64,000 nt of DNA from Rhinatrema bivittatum (taxonomy: Eukaryota; Chordata; Amphibia; Gymnophiona; Rhinatrematidae): NCBI RefSeq assembly GCF_901001135.1, contig NC_042616.1, positions 501,742,908-501,806,907 on the forward strand. Reading direction: 5' to 3'. The first letter of the stretch is position 1. The number at the start of each line of letters is the position of its first letter. Positions 33,456-43,545 of this stretch are shown here, one piece after another. The notes under the pieces are model-generated. The model was not told the DNA's origin. It worked only from the letters and a program-made list of their open reading frames with translations, and did not search any database. Both the position numbers and the translations under genes were made by a program.

Positions 33456-34317
33456 TTTGTTAAAACGGAGCAAGAACCAATGGAAAAGCATTAATGATGA
33501 CCATTCTACGCCCTGATGTCCTTATTCTGCCTGATTCAGAGGCCTGTTTTCTGACACTCGAACCCACACATTTCATATACCGCCACATTTAGGCCTTATC
33601 TGTGGTAAAAAAAAAACCAAAACCGAAAACCTTCAGTCCTTTCTAAAATCAGGGACATCTACTTCCCTAATTAGTTGAGATGTCATGAAGCTTTGTTAAC
33701 AATGAAAACAGGTGGTATTTTGTTTCAGGAAAAATTGCCATCAAGCACTTTGCTTTTCCTTTGCCAGTTCATTACACCCTGCTTTGATGACTTCTGCCTT
33801 GCTTACTTTACATGACACGTCTGCACATTTTCCTTAATTAGGCACACTCCTCTCAGCTGCCAGCTTCACTCCATCTGGCCTTCCTTGGGTAGCAGGCGCC
33901 CGAATGGTAGCAGTGCCTTTTCAGCCGAACTATGCTCTTACAGATAAAAACAAATGAAGTTCATATTCTAGTGTTCTCCTATCTAACTTTCCTGAGAGGT
34001 AGCTCACCCTGCAACCCACTTGAGTCTCAAACAGATTGATCAAGCAAAAAAAGTGAAACAAAACGCATTTCAAATTTGTTTGTTGCAAAGGGCTGTGCTG
34101 TTCAGTTTTTTGCTGCAGATTTCTATTCCTAATTTGTGGTCCCTTACTCTGTATTTGATGAGGATGTGGCTGTGGTCAGCATGTGTGAATGAGGTGACGG
34201 AATCTGCTACCTTGTGTGTGGAGAACTCAAAAGGAAGTGTGTTACTTATACCCTGCATGCACCTTTTGCAGGGTGTTGTAGAGCTCTTGGTAATAGGGTT
34301 GCCAACTTTTCCACAGA
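33456..34317. other. No gene seen in this stretch
   Basis: Mixed AT-rich DNA. Frames of about 105 codons on both strands overlap each other near 34020-34400 and have no features. Confidence 0.4.
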
Positions 34318-34691
34318 CAAAGGGGTCAATGCAATAAACGTGCACTGAAAGCGGGCACTGAACACTCAGCACTTGCTTCCCTAATGCGTCCCCAGGCACC
34401 CCTCCTGGAGCACCATATAATATTTAAATTAGGGCTGCATTCTCAAGGAGGCGCTAGGGCCACTTGCGCGCCACTAGAGTCTGCCTGAGAACGGGAGCCC
34501 GTGAGTGTCAACAGCCCACCAGTTAGGAAAAACGGACGCCGAAATTATCGGCATCCGTTTTCCTAAAGGGCACACAGCCAGGGGTCCAAGAAATAGACGA
34601 CTGTTAACTGAGCATCCGTTTCCTGGACCTGACTGCCGGCACTTTTATTTTAACATTTTTTTTTTTTTTTTTAGTTTTTTAAAGATTTGTT

Positions 34692-34728
34692 CCTCCTACT
34701 TAATATCACATTGATCTTAAGTAGGAGG
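34692..34728 (+). repeat. Conserved hairpin of family C (copy C2)
   Basis: Perfect 11-bp stem CCTCCTACTTA / TAAGTAGGAGG, equivalent to those in C1 and C3. The sixth pair is T-A. Confidence 0.85.
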
Positions 34729-34855
34729 ATGTACAGAAAAGCAATTTTTTCAGCTTTTCTGTACAACTTTTGGGAGCGCTCAGCAATTAACACCTGCTCC
34801 GGCTATTAGTTTTGCTCCGCGTTGGATGCGCATTGTGGAGGCGCTAATCCCCTTA

Positions 34856-35536
34856 GGGGCGGATTTTAAGAGCCCTGCTTGCCTAAATCCGCCCAAATCC
34901 GGGCGGATTTAGGCGAGCAGGGCCCTGCGCGCCGGTGAGCCTATTTTACATAGGCTCACCGGCACGCGCAGAGCCCCGGGACTCGCGTAAGTCCCGGGGT
35001 TTTCTGCGGGGGCATGTCGGGGGCGGGCCCGAAGCGCGCGGCGTTTTCGGGGCGTGTCGGGAGCGTTCCGGGGGGCCCGGGGGCGTGGCTACGGCCCGGG
35101 GCGGTCCGGGGGCGTGGCCGCGCCCTCCGGACCCGCCCCCAGGTCGCGTCCCGGTGCGCTAGCGACCCGCTGGCGCGCGGGGATTTACGTCTCCCTCCGG
35201 GAGGCGTAAATCCCCCGACAAAGGTAAGGGGGGGGGGTTTAGACAGGGCCGGGGGGGTGGGTTAGGTAGAGGAAGGGAGGGGAAGGTGAGGGGAGGGCAA
35301 AAGGAAGTTCCCTCCGAGGCCGCTCCGATTTCGGAGCGGCCTCGGAGGGAACGGGGGTAGGCTGCGCAGCTCGGCGCGCGCCGGCTATACAGAATTGATA
35401 GCCTTGCGCGCGCCGATCCAGGATTTTAGCGGATACGCGCGGCTACGTGCGTATCTACTAAAATCCCACGTATTTTTGCTTGCGCCTGATGCGCCAGCAA
35501 AAGTACGCCAAATCGCGCGGTTTGAAAATCTACCCC
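34856..35536 (+). mobile_element. Family D element D3 nested in C2
   Basis: Ends GGGGCGGATTTTAAG and TTTGAAAATCTACCCC, with TTA on both sides (34853-34855, 35537-35539). Internal hairpins include a 20-bp stem at 35311-35353 (TTCCCTCCGAGGCCGCTCCG and complement) and one near 34880-34925 (arms around 'cctgcttgcctaaatccgcc'). Very GC-rich (35000-35210). Open frames across it are compositional artefacts. Confidence 0.8.
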
Positions 35537-35645
35537 TTATTGTATTATCTATTGTATAAGGCGATTAGTTAGCGCTTATACAACCCGTGTCCAACTGCCG
35601 GTTATACAGTGCACTCGGCTGAGCGCACTGTATTGCATCGGCCTT

Positions 35646-36285
35646 CAAGACTGGTCACTTGAGGACTGGGATGGGGGTGGGGTTATCCCAGCCCTCCCAT
35701 CCACTAACTTGAATACATTTTCCCTATTTCCCCTGCACCTGCCTTCTTTTTCACATATCAGCAATTTAGTTCTGGGTATCAGGATATTTGACACCAAGCC
35801 TGGAGCAAGGGCACTAGGCAACCTAGGTTAATCTTATAGCTCTGCACCCTTGCCCTCCTCCACCCCTCCCCTCACAGCCCTTCCTACATACATTAAAACT
35901 TATTTATGAATAACAGATTTTATATGGAAAAGACACGCAAAGTACAATCTTCTGAGGTAAAATTATCCCTTACAACATGTATGTGGTGCCAACCAGAAAA
36001 CCCTGAAAAAAAGATACTTGGAACCCTATTGCAATGTGTGTTGGATGTGGACTTGGCCCTCAGAGAGCCATAACTAAAGTGAATCACAATTACAATATAC
36101 TAAACCTCCCATACCAAAACAGCACTAACTGGCAGCACTTCAATAGTAACACCCCTACCTAAAAAAAGGCAACATGTCAAGTTTATAGTCTACTTTTTGG
36201 TACTTCAAAGTGGATACAAAAAGAGGTGTGGCTATCATGATTTTAGAATTACTGCACTGTGAGGAGAGAGAGAGAGACTATAAGA
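35646..36285. other. No gene seen in this stretch
   Basis: No recognised repeat or coding sequence before the inverted repeat. Confidence 0.4.
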
Positions 36286-36289
36286 CCTA

Positions 36290-36642
36290 TATAGCAGTCA
36301 ACTATTTATATCACTATAGGAGGGCCAGCTGGTACCTCGAGGTGAGGTTTCAGTGGTGGTGTGGGGTTTTGGAGACAGAGGGAATGAGGAAAGTCAGACT
36401 AAGATGAGATTACTTCAATGTAGAGAGTCCATCAAGCTAGGGTGAGAGAACATTGTAGAAATCACATCTTTGTGTGACTTTCCTCACTCCAAATGACGTC
36501 ATATCTTCACTGAGTTCTACTGTGCTTTTCGTATGTGTCACTCTGCATGTAAAACTGGCCCCCAAACCCTACACCAGCACCAAAACCACACCTCAAGTCA
36601 CTAGCTGGCCCTCCTTTAGAAGTATAAATAGTTGACTACTAT
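36290..36642 (+). repeat. Inverted repeat with arms of about 55 bp
   Basis: 'tagcagtcaactatttatat' onward (36292-36350) pairs with the complement of 36588-36641: both read through 'aggagggccagct'. The spacer is about 230 bp. The giant hAT-type element begins 5 bp to the right of the second arm, so it inserted at the edge of this repeat. Confidence 0.75.
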
Positions 36643-36772
36643 GTGTTAGGGATGTGAATCGTTTTTCAACGATTAAAATTATCGTCCGATAATGTTTATA
36701 TCGTCTTAAATCGTTATAGAACACGATACAATAGAAATTCTAACGATTTATCGTTAAAAATCGTTAAATCGT

Positions 36773-36830
36773 GTTAGTGCGCACTAACTCCCCGTTAGTG
36801 CGCACTAACTCGATTTAGTGCGCACTAACT
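36773..36830 (+). repeat. Left subterminal palindrome array (3 units)
   Basis: Three copies of GTTAGTGCGCACTAAC or close variants, about 21 bp apart. Matching array at 39998-40094. Each unit is itself a 16-bp palindrome. Possible transposase-binding sites by analogy with subterminal repeats of other hAT elements. Confidence 0.85.
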
Positions 36831-37484
36831 GAAAATGATACAAATAAACACTTTCCAGGTCACTGAAGGTCAGTTAGGAATGAATATGTGTTCCTATTGG
36901 CTGGCTGCCCTCTTATCTATTGATGTTACCACTGAGGTGATGGTTGGGGGGATGGGAAATGGAACTGGAAACTAACGAACACCAACAGAAAATGAAACAA
37001 AGTGTTCACACTTCCCAGGTCAGTAAAGGTCACTTAGGAATGAATATGTATGTATGTATTCCTATTGGCTGGCTGTGCTCTTATCTATTGATGTTACCAA
37101 TATGGTTGGGGGGATGTGAAATGGAAACAGTTGGAAGCTTGACAAAAAAAGTAATGTAATGATCAGCACTCACCTGACTAGAACTTGTTTGTTTATTATT
37201 TTTGTTAGCAGGCACCTGAAATGCTAGTGCATGTTGAATTTGCCAATCACTGTGCATTTTAGAAAGGTGGTCCTGGCTGGAACTGTACACAGTTCAAATA
37301 TATGTAATTGATTGTTGGTAAGTGTATTTTTTAAGTAGCCACACTGGCACCAGTATGTTTACTTTTCCTCCTACTTAACTCACTAGCTCAGCTTTGTAAG
37401 AAGGGCTTCTCTGCTTGTGTGTTGTTTTTGTTTGGTGTGAGGAGAGCAGAAACATCAGATCTTTATTCAATCTACTACAGTCAT

Positions 37485-37561
37485 CTCTTACAGTGCCCTA
37501 TCCCTATTAATACCAGGAGTGTTGTGATCTTCCTGCACACAGTGCCCTAACCCTGATACCA
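37485..37561 (+). repeat. Units of about 55 bp to the left of the satellite
   Basis: 'agtgccctatccctattaat' and 'gtgttgtgatcttcctgcac' occur here once, then again four times to the right of the satellite (39380-39567). Confidence 0.75.
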
Positions 37562-39376
37562 GTCTGAGACAGCTCCCTCCCTGCATTACTAGTGAGAGGC
37601 TGGCTTCACAGACAGGGGGGAGCTGCCTGACCCTCACTCCTGACTTCCCCCATGTCCCAGCTAGTGAATGGTGTGTGGGTGAGGGGGGGGGGGGGAGGAT
37701 GGTGAAGTCTGAGACAGCTCCCTCCCTGCATTACTAGTGAGAGGCTGGCTTCACAGACAGGGGGGAGCTGCCTGACCCTCACTCCTGACTTCCCCCATGT
37801 CCCAGCTAGTGAATGGTGTGTGGGTGAGGGGGGGGGGGGGGAGGATGGTGAAGTCTGAGACAGCTCCCTCCCTGCATTACTAGTGAGAGGCTGGCTTCAC
37901 AGACAGGGGGGAGCTGCCTGACCCTCACTCCTGACTTCCCCCATGTCCCAGCTAGTGAATGGTGTGTGGGTGAGGGGGGGGGGGAGGATGGTGAAGTCTG
38001 AGACAGCTCCCTCCCTGCATTACTAGTGAGAGGCTGGCTTCACAGACAGGGGGGAGCTGCCTGACCCTCACTCCTGACTTCCCCCATGTCCCAGCTAGTG
38101 AATGGTGTGTGGGTGAGGGGGGGGGGGAGGATGGTGAAGTCTGAGACAGCTCCCTCCCTGCATTACTAGTGAGAGGCTGGCTTCACAGACAGGGGGGAGC
38201 TGCCTGACCCTCACTCCTGACTTCCCCCATGTCCCAGCTAGTGAATGGTGTGTGGGTGAGGGGGGGGGGGAGGATGGTGAAGTCTGAGACAGCTCCCTCC
38301 CTGCATTACTAGTGAGAGGCTGGCTTCGCAGACAGGGGGGGAGCTGCCTGACCCTCACTCCTGACTTCCCCCATGTCCCAGCTAGTGAATGGTGTGTGGG
38401 TGAGGGGGGGGGGGCAGGATGGTGAAGTCTGAGACAGCTCCCTCCCTGCATTACTAGTGAGAGGCTGGCTTCACAGACAGGGGGGAGCTGCCTGACCCTC
38501 ACTCCTGACTTCCCCCATGTCCCAGCTAGTGAATGGTGTGTGGGTGAGGGGGGGGGGGGAGGATGGTGAAGTCTGAGACAGCTCCCTCCCTGCATTACTA
38601 GTGAGAGGCTGGCTTCACAGACAGGGGGGAGCTGCCTGACCCTCACTCCTGACTTCCCCCATGTCCCAGCTAGTGAATGGTGTGTGGGTGAGGGGGGGGG
38701 GGGAGGATGGTGAAGTCTGAGACAGCTCCCTCCCTGCATTACTAGTGAGAGGCTGGCTTCGCAGACAGGGGGGAGCTGCCTGACCCTCACTCCTGACTTC
38801 CCCCATGTCCCAGCTAGTGAATGGTGTGTGGGTGAGGGGGGGGGGAGGATGGTGAAGTCTGAGACAGCTCCCTCCCTGCATTACTAGTGAGAGGCTGGCT
38901 TCACAGACAGGGGGAGCTGCCTGACCCTCACTCCTGACGTCCCCCATGTCCCAGCTAGTGAATGGTGTGTGGGTGAGGGGGGGGGGGAGGATGGTGAAGT
39001 CTGAGACAGCTCCCTCCCTGCATTACTAGTGAGAGGCTGGCTTCACAGACAGGGGGGAGCTGCCTGTCCCTCACTCCTGACTTCCCCATGTCCCAGCTAG
39101 TGAATGGTGTGTGGGTGAGGCGGGGGGGGGGGGTGGATGGTGAAGTCTGAGACAGCTCCCTCCCTGCATTACTAGTGAGAGGCTGGCTTCACAGACAGGG
39201 GGGAGCTGCCTGACCCTCACTCCTGACTTCCCCCATGTCCCAGCTAGTGAATGGTGTGTGGGTAAGGGGGGGGGGGGGGGGGGGGAGGATGGTGAAGTCT
39301 GAGACAGCTCCCTCCCTGCATTACTAGTGAGAGGCTGGCTTCACAGACAGGGGGGAGCTGCCTGACCCTCACTCCT
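37562..39376 (+). repeat. 144-bp satellite array, 12 full copies plus a partial
   Basis: GTCTGAGACAGCTCCCTCCC starts units at 37562, 37707, 37853, 37996, 38139, 38282, 38427, 38571, 38715, 38857, 38999, 39145 and 39297. Unit length varies from 142 to 152, mostly from one G run of 9 to about 20 nt at the end of each unit. Units otherwise differ by only a few bases, so the array was recently expanded or homogenised. It sits wholly inside the hAT-type element. Confidence 0.97.
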
Positions 39377-39805
39377 CCGGGGTATTGTGATCTTCCTGCA
39401 CACAGTGCTCTATCCCTGATACCAGGGGTGTTGTGATCTTCCTGCATGCAGTGCCCTATCCCTATTAATACCAGGAGTGTTGTGATCTTCCTGCATGCAG
39501 TGCCCTATCCCTATTAATACCAGGAGTGTTGTGATCTTCCTGCATGCAGTGCCCTATCCCTGATACCGGGATGTGTGCAAGAAGATCACAACACCCCCGG
39601 TATCAGGAATAGGGCACTGTGTGCAGGAAGATCACAACACCCCCAGTATCAGGAATAGGGCACTGTGTGCAGGAAGATCACAACACCCCTGGTATTAGGG
39701 ATAGGGCACTGTGTGCAGGAAGATCACAACACTCCTGGAATTAATAGGGATAGGGCACTGTGTGCAGGAAGATCACAATACCCCTGGTATCAGGGTTAGG
39801 GCACA
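39377..39805. repeat. Unit of about 55 bp in head-to-head arrays
   Basis: Four or so units on the + strand (39380-39567, 'ttgtgatcttcctgcatgca') are followed by about five inverted units (39568-39805, 'gcaggaagatcacaacaccc'). The switch point is near 39568-39572. This makes a large palindrome in the right half of the element. Confidence 0.9.
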
Positions 39806-39997
39806 AGTTCTAGTCACATTGACTGATCACATTACTTGTTTTGTCAAGCTACCAACTGTTTCCATTTCCCATCCCCCATATACTGTCAGTAGGAAACTTG
39901 GTAACATGAATAAATAAGAGGGCAGCCAATAGGAATACATATTCATTCCTAAACTGACCTTAACTGACCTGAAAAGTGTCAAATTGTATCATTTTCA

Positions 39998-40094
39998 GTT
40001 AGTGCGCACTAACTCCCAGTTAGTGCGCACTAACTCCCAGTTAGTGCGCACTAACTCCCGTTAGTGCGCACTAACTCGAGTTAGTGCGCACTAA
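39998..40094 (+). repeat. Right subterminal palindrome array (5 units)
   Basis: Five copies of GTTAGTGCGCACTAAC or near variants starting at 39998, 40019, 40040, 40060 and 40080, spaced 20-21 bp. Mirrors the 3-unit array on the left. Confidence 0.92.
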
Positions 40095-40444
40095 TCGGAA
40101 AAAACGATTTTTAACGATTTTTTAACTAAAAAATCGGGCCTAAGACGATTTTCTTGCCCTGCCACACGATTTCTATCGTTAAGACGATATGGAAAACGAT
40201 TCACATCCCTACTATGTGTACCATCCCAAAGGCTGTCTTTCTCTCTCCACCCCCTCCCACCCCCCCGAACATTTCGGGCACATTGCAGAGCTTAACACCA
40301 GAAAAAAAGGTCTAGTTATTTCTGGTGTTAAAAGCATCCCTCATTTTCATTAATCCCACCCATTTGAATACATTTGCTTTCACACCATACACTGTGATAT
40401 GTGCATTATGACGGGTGTTAATGCCATAACACACTTTGATGAAA

Positions 40445-40585
40445 GACCCTGTAAGTTTGTACATGATGCAATGGAGAATGAACTGACTTGCCCAAAGTCA
40501 CAAGGAGTAGGAGATGAACCCTGGCTTCTCTTGTTCATAGCCTGTTGCTCTAACCACTAGGCCATGCCTCCACTCTAGATATTAC
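40445..40585 (-). mobile_element. tRNA-derived MIR/CORE-like SINE head
   Basis: On the minus strand: 'atggcctagtggttagagca' (A-box-like), then 'gggttcatctcc' (B box GGTTCRANNCC-like), then 'tgtgactttgggcaagtca'. These are in the order of a tRNA head and a CORE/MIR body. The copy is 5'-complete but lacks a recognisable LINE-like tail. Transcription would be by RNA polymerase III if intact. Confidence 0.7.
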
Positions 40586-41420
40586 ACCAAGACCTAAAAC
40601 ACGTAATACACGAATTAGGAAAACAGAACAAGCCAGGCTGCTATAGATCCCTACACAGAAACTACACGTAAGCAGAATATCTTACCTCAGTCAAACAGGC
40701 AGCACACAAAATCAGATCCTCACAAATACAGACCATAAAGTACAGATAGAAACATGCAGACAAAAGCTAAACTGGAAACTGCAATAAACCAGACTATATG
40801 CAGTGCAATAAAAAAACCAGAAATATCAGCATTCCTCATTAAACATCAAGCAATAATATCAAGAAATATAAAACATCAATCGTAATAGTAAACATTTACT
40901 AATAAAAAGAAAATATTTGAAAGCATCTGACAAATAGAACGTCCAATAATTAAAATCTCATATACAAATTTTAAAACATTTCCCAGACTCCAATAAAATA
41001 TTGCAAAATTGCTGACACATCAAACATGCAATAATTAAAACTAATAAGGATAAAAAAAAAAAAAACAACCCTCCTCTGCTCTCCATACCTGGGAACTATT
41101 GATTTCCATTCACTGTGAGATTGTCTGGACTGGGAGAGAGGGTGGCACACAAACTTTCTCCTTTCCTACACAGACACACAGGTGCTTCCTCCCGCTCATA
41201 CACATATGTGTGACTCCCTCTTTCTCATGCAAACACACGCACATGTGCTCCTTCCCATTTTCTCATACAAAAGCCCACCATCCCATATAGGCAAACACAC
41301 ACACACTCACAGGCCCCCCCCCTCCCTTTCTTTTATAAACACACACAAACCCTCTCTCCTTCTCTCTCATATATACACACATACACAGGTCCTCCCTCTC
41401 TCCCTCTCATATACACATAC
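40586..41420. other. No gene seen; A-rich and CA-rich DNA
   Basis: AT-rich with an A run (41054-41066), then a CA/CT-rich patch (41160-41430) resembling microsatellite decay. The open frames there are low-complexity. Confidence 0.45.
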
Positions 41421-42250
41421 AAACACTACTTTTCAGGGCTCCGTGGGACAGACAGCAAGGGGAGGAAGGTAAGCACCGAGCACGGAGCAGCAGCCAGTAG
41501 CACAACAACATATACCCCTTTATTTTGCAGAGGGGAATGCAGTACCGTATACAAGCAGAAGTTAGCAGTCCTATAAAAATTACTTTTGAGCCACGTCACT
41601 GACGTTGCAGCCTGCGTGGGACTCCCGTAGACGGCCATGGCAGGTAGGCTCGGAGGGAGGCAGCAGGTGCGGCTTAATTACTTATATTTGTTTTGGAGAG
41701 CACAGAGATGCAGACTTTAATGAGATCACAGCAGCACACACAGAAAGTGAAACAGCAGGCCACACAGTGGCCGTAGGAGCCGAGGCACCGGAGGAGAGTC
41801 CGACTGGAGCCCGAGCCCCGAGGACAGGTAGGCAGGCAGCAGCAGCTGTGCAGCAATCGAGGCCTGACCTGAGAGGGAGGAAAGGGAAGGAAGAGCCAGC
41901 CAAGAGAAAATGCAGGACGCTCATACTTTGAGGTAATGGCGGGAGAAAAGCAGGCCAATGCTCCTTGCAGAGCAGGCTCAGCGAGCAAGCATCTCTCCCC
42001 TTCTGCAGCTGCGCCAAGAAAGAGCAGGCAAATGACTGGAGTGCCACCAAGTCGCCACCTCTAATTGGCTGCTGTGCTGGCCTTGCCCGACCGGGTTTTT
42101 ACAGTGTCTGGTTACCCTTGTAACCAGACACCACAACTGACTGCAAAACTGGGCAGTAGTCCGGTCCAAAACCAGGCAGTTGGCCAACCTACCTGGTAAT
42201 GAGATAGATTGGTTCCTTTCTTCAATTAAATTGCACCTTTTTACCCATCT
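41421..42250. other. GC-richer block, nature unknown, with a hairpin at 42107-42131
   Basis: A region of higher GC with open frames on both strands and no recognised domain. The hairpin TGTCTGGTTAC..TAACCAGACA (42107-42131) and 'ggttttggaccgg' (complement near 42155) recall the end of a mobile element, and 'gttggccaacctacctgg' is like the text just left of C2 ('gggttgccaac', 34295). Too little to name. Confidence 0.35.
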
Positions 42251-42254
42251 CTCA

Positions 42255-42741
42255 GATTTTAAGGGGGTGAATTTTCAAAGCCATTAATGTGCATAAAACT
42301 CTAAATGGCTCAGTGTGTGTAAATGCATGGAACCGGTTTCTTGCGCACTTTTACACAGACTTCAGACAGGCTGGGGCAGCCATGGAACTTTCACACACAC
42401 GTTTTGATTTTAAAATGTATGGAGCTTTTTTGCAAGGATGTTGTGCCTTCACTGGGCCAATCACTTGAGGATTTTCAAAGCAAATGTGCACGCAGACTTT
42501 GCAGCTATGGGGGGAAGTTATGAAATCACCCTCTAAGAGGGTAATTTTCAAAGGAACTTTTGCAGGATAACATATGCAGGCACAACATACGTATGTACTT
42601 TACGTGCATTGGGGAGTCATGTTCCAGGGGTTGGGGTCTGAGCAGGATTTGCACCTACTTGCATATGTTTTGAGTTTAAAATGGTATGAAAGTAATTTTC
42701 AAAGCATTACACGGGTATTGTGTGTGTAGTATTAGCGTATA
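42255..42741 (+). repeat. Short E/F-like repeats to the left of the chromovirus
   Basis: Segments start 'gggtgaattttcaaagcc' (about 42263) and 'gggtaattttcaaaggaac' (about 42539) and hold TG-rich text. The chromovirus inserted into the second; its right-hand remainder resumes at 49358 with 'cgcacatagggaggatg'. Confidence 0.45.
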
Positions 42742-43532
42742 TGTTGTGACCGTCGCTGCCCGATGTCTCCACTCCACCCACCTTACCTCTTTGGCGACTC
42801 CCTCTTTGGTTGATGGACGTTTGGCTGCCACAGCGTCATTTTGCTGACATCCCACGGCGTCCCCGGACCGGCTGGACGCTGCCTTCGCCATGTTCTCCTG
42901 AGGCCTAAGGGCGCGCTCGTGGCTCGGCCCCAACTCAAGTACCAGCTGTGTCGTGAACCTCAGGGGCATCCCCCTGAGATGACATCATCACTGCTAGATA
43001 TTTAAGGTCTCTTGTTTTGCTAGCTAATCGAGTTAGCAAAGGGTTTCCTACCTAGCTGCCTCCAGGTATCACTGCGGATGGGATTCGCTCTCCGCATACC
43101 TTGCTACTCTGCCTCCTCGGACTTTACCAGGGGTACCCGCTTCTCGGGAGCCTTGCTCTTTCTCTTGCTTTTCAGGACACAGTCTGGAACCAGTATTCGC
43201 TCCTTGAGGGCCTACTTCACTCCAGCTCCTGGGCTGTTCCAAGAGACTATTGTGTGAGTGTCACCATCAAGGTTCTGTTCCTGAACTCTGCATACTCTGC
43301 CTACGCACTATCTCAGTTTCTCTACAGCTCAGCCATCCTGGAATCGCTGTTCCAGTGCCTAAGGGACTACAGCCCAGCTGGGTTCTTCCAGCTCACTACT
43401 GCCACCTCTGTTAGTTCTCTAAAACAGTTTAATAAAAGAACCAAGTGTGTGTCTGTCTCCCAACTCTGAGCCTGACCGGTGGTCCCTGCCACCGGCCCAA
43501 GGATCCACCCACAATTATCACAAATAATAACA
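42742..43532 (+). repeat. Chromovirus 5' LTR
   Basis: Starts TGTTGTGACCGTCGCTGCCC and ends AATAATAACA, so it has TG..CA termini. Contains a TATA-like TATTTAAG at 42998-43005 and a polyadenylation signal AATAAA near 43431. Compared with the 3' LTR it lacks about 130 bp that lie at roughly 48165-48292. Confidence 0.93.
42998..43039 (+). promoter_or_regulatory. Predicted LTR promoter and RNA start
   Basis: TATTTAAG at 42998-43005, then GAGTTAGCAA at 43030-43039, about 32 bp from the start of the TATA-like box, the usual distance to an RNA polymerase II start. The same block is unchanged in the 3' LTR (47976-48015). The RNA start is inferred. Confidence 0.6.
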
Positions 43533-43534
43533 GA

Positions 43535-43544
43535 TTGCTAACTC
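43535..43544 (+). promoter_or_regulatory. Predicted self-primer binding site
   Basis: TTGCTAACTC lies 2 nt after the LTR and is the exact complement of GAGTTAGCAA at the predicted RNA start. I see no match here to a common tRNA 3' end. In Tf1 and sushi-type elements the RNA 5' end itself primes reverse transcription; this fits that mechanism. Confidence 0.6.
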
Positions 43545-43545
43545 C

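Larger units (their letters stand above)
34321..35645 (+). mobile_element. Family C hairpin-chain element C2, with D3 inside
   Basis: Left end AGGGGTCAATGCAATA; right end rc AAGGCCGATGCAATAC, matching C1 and C3. CAA stands on both sides (34318-34320, 35646-35648). Contains the hairpins CCTCCTACTTA / TAAGTAGGAGG (34692-34728) and GTACAGAAAAGC / GCTTTTCTGTAC (34731-34764). A family D element is inserted at 34856-35536. When D3 is removed the C2 sequence reads through. No protein. Confidence 0.7.
36647..40211 (+). mobile_element. Giant foldback hAT-type element, family A copy 3, carrying satellite arrays
   Basis: TIR TAGGGATGTGAATCG at the left and its complement at the right. The perfect 8-bp duplication CTATGTGT lies at 36639-36646 and 40212-40219. 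Layers inward on both sides: an AT-rich subterminal zone, arrays of GTTAGTGCGCACTAAC, an arm with 'attggctggctgccctctta' (36897 and, inverted, near 39910), then 'gactagaactt' (inverted at 39808). The left arm is partly duplicated (about 36860-37140). The middle is filled by a 144-bp satellite (37562-39376) and a unit of about 55 bp that changes orientation near 39568. No transposase. Confidence 0.88.

Noticed and set aside
38095..38947. 231- and 110-codon repetitive open frames with a tandem protein repeat
   Set aside because: The satellite unit is often 144 bp, a multiple of three, so a frame stays open by arithmetic. Frames break wherever the G run changes length.
39998..40094. CRISPR-like regular short repeats
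   Set aside because: Repeats are palindromes about 16 bp long with 4-5-bp spacers, inside a vertebrate transposon; no cas genes and spacers far too short.
41605..42050. Possible first exon and promoter (GC-rich, ATGGCAGGTAGG at 41636)
   Set aside because: The ATG is followed by a splice-donor-like word, but I see no second exon, conserved peptide or CpG island of usual size. Too weak.
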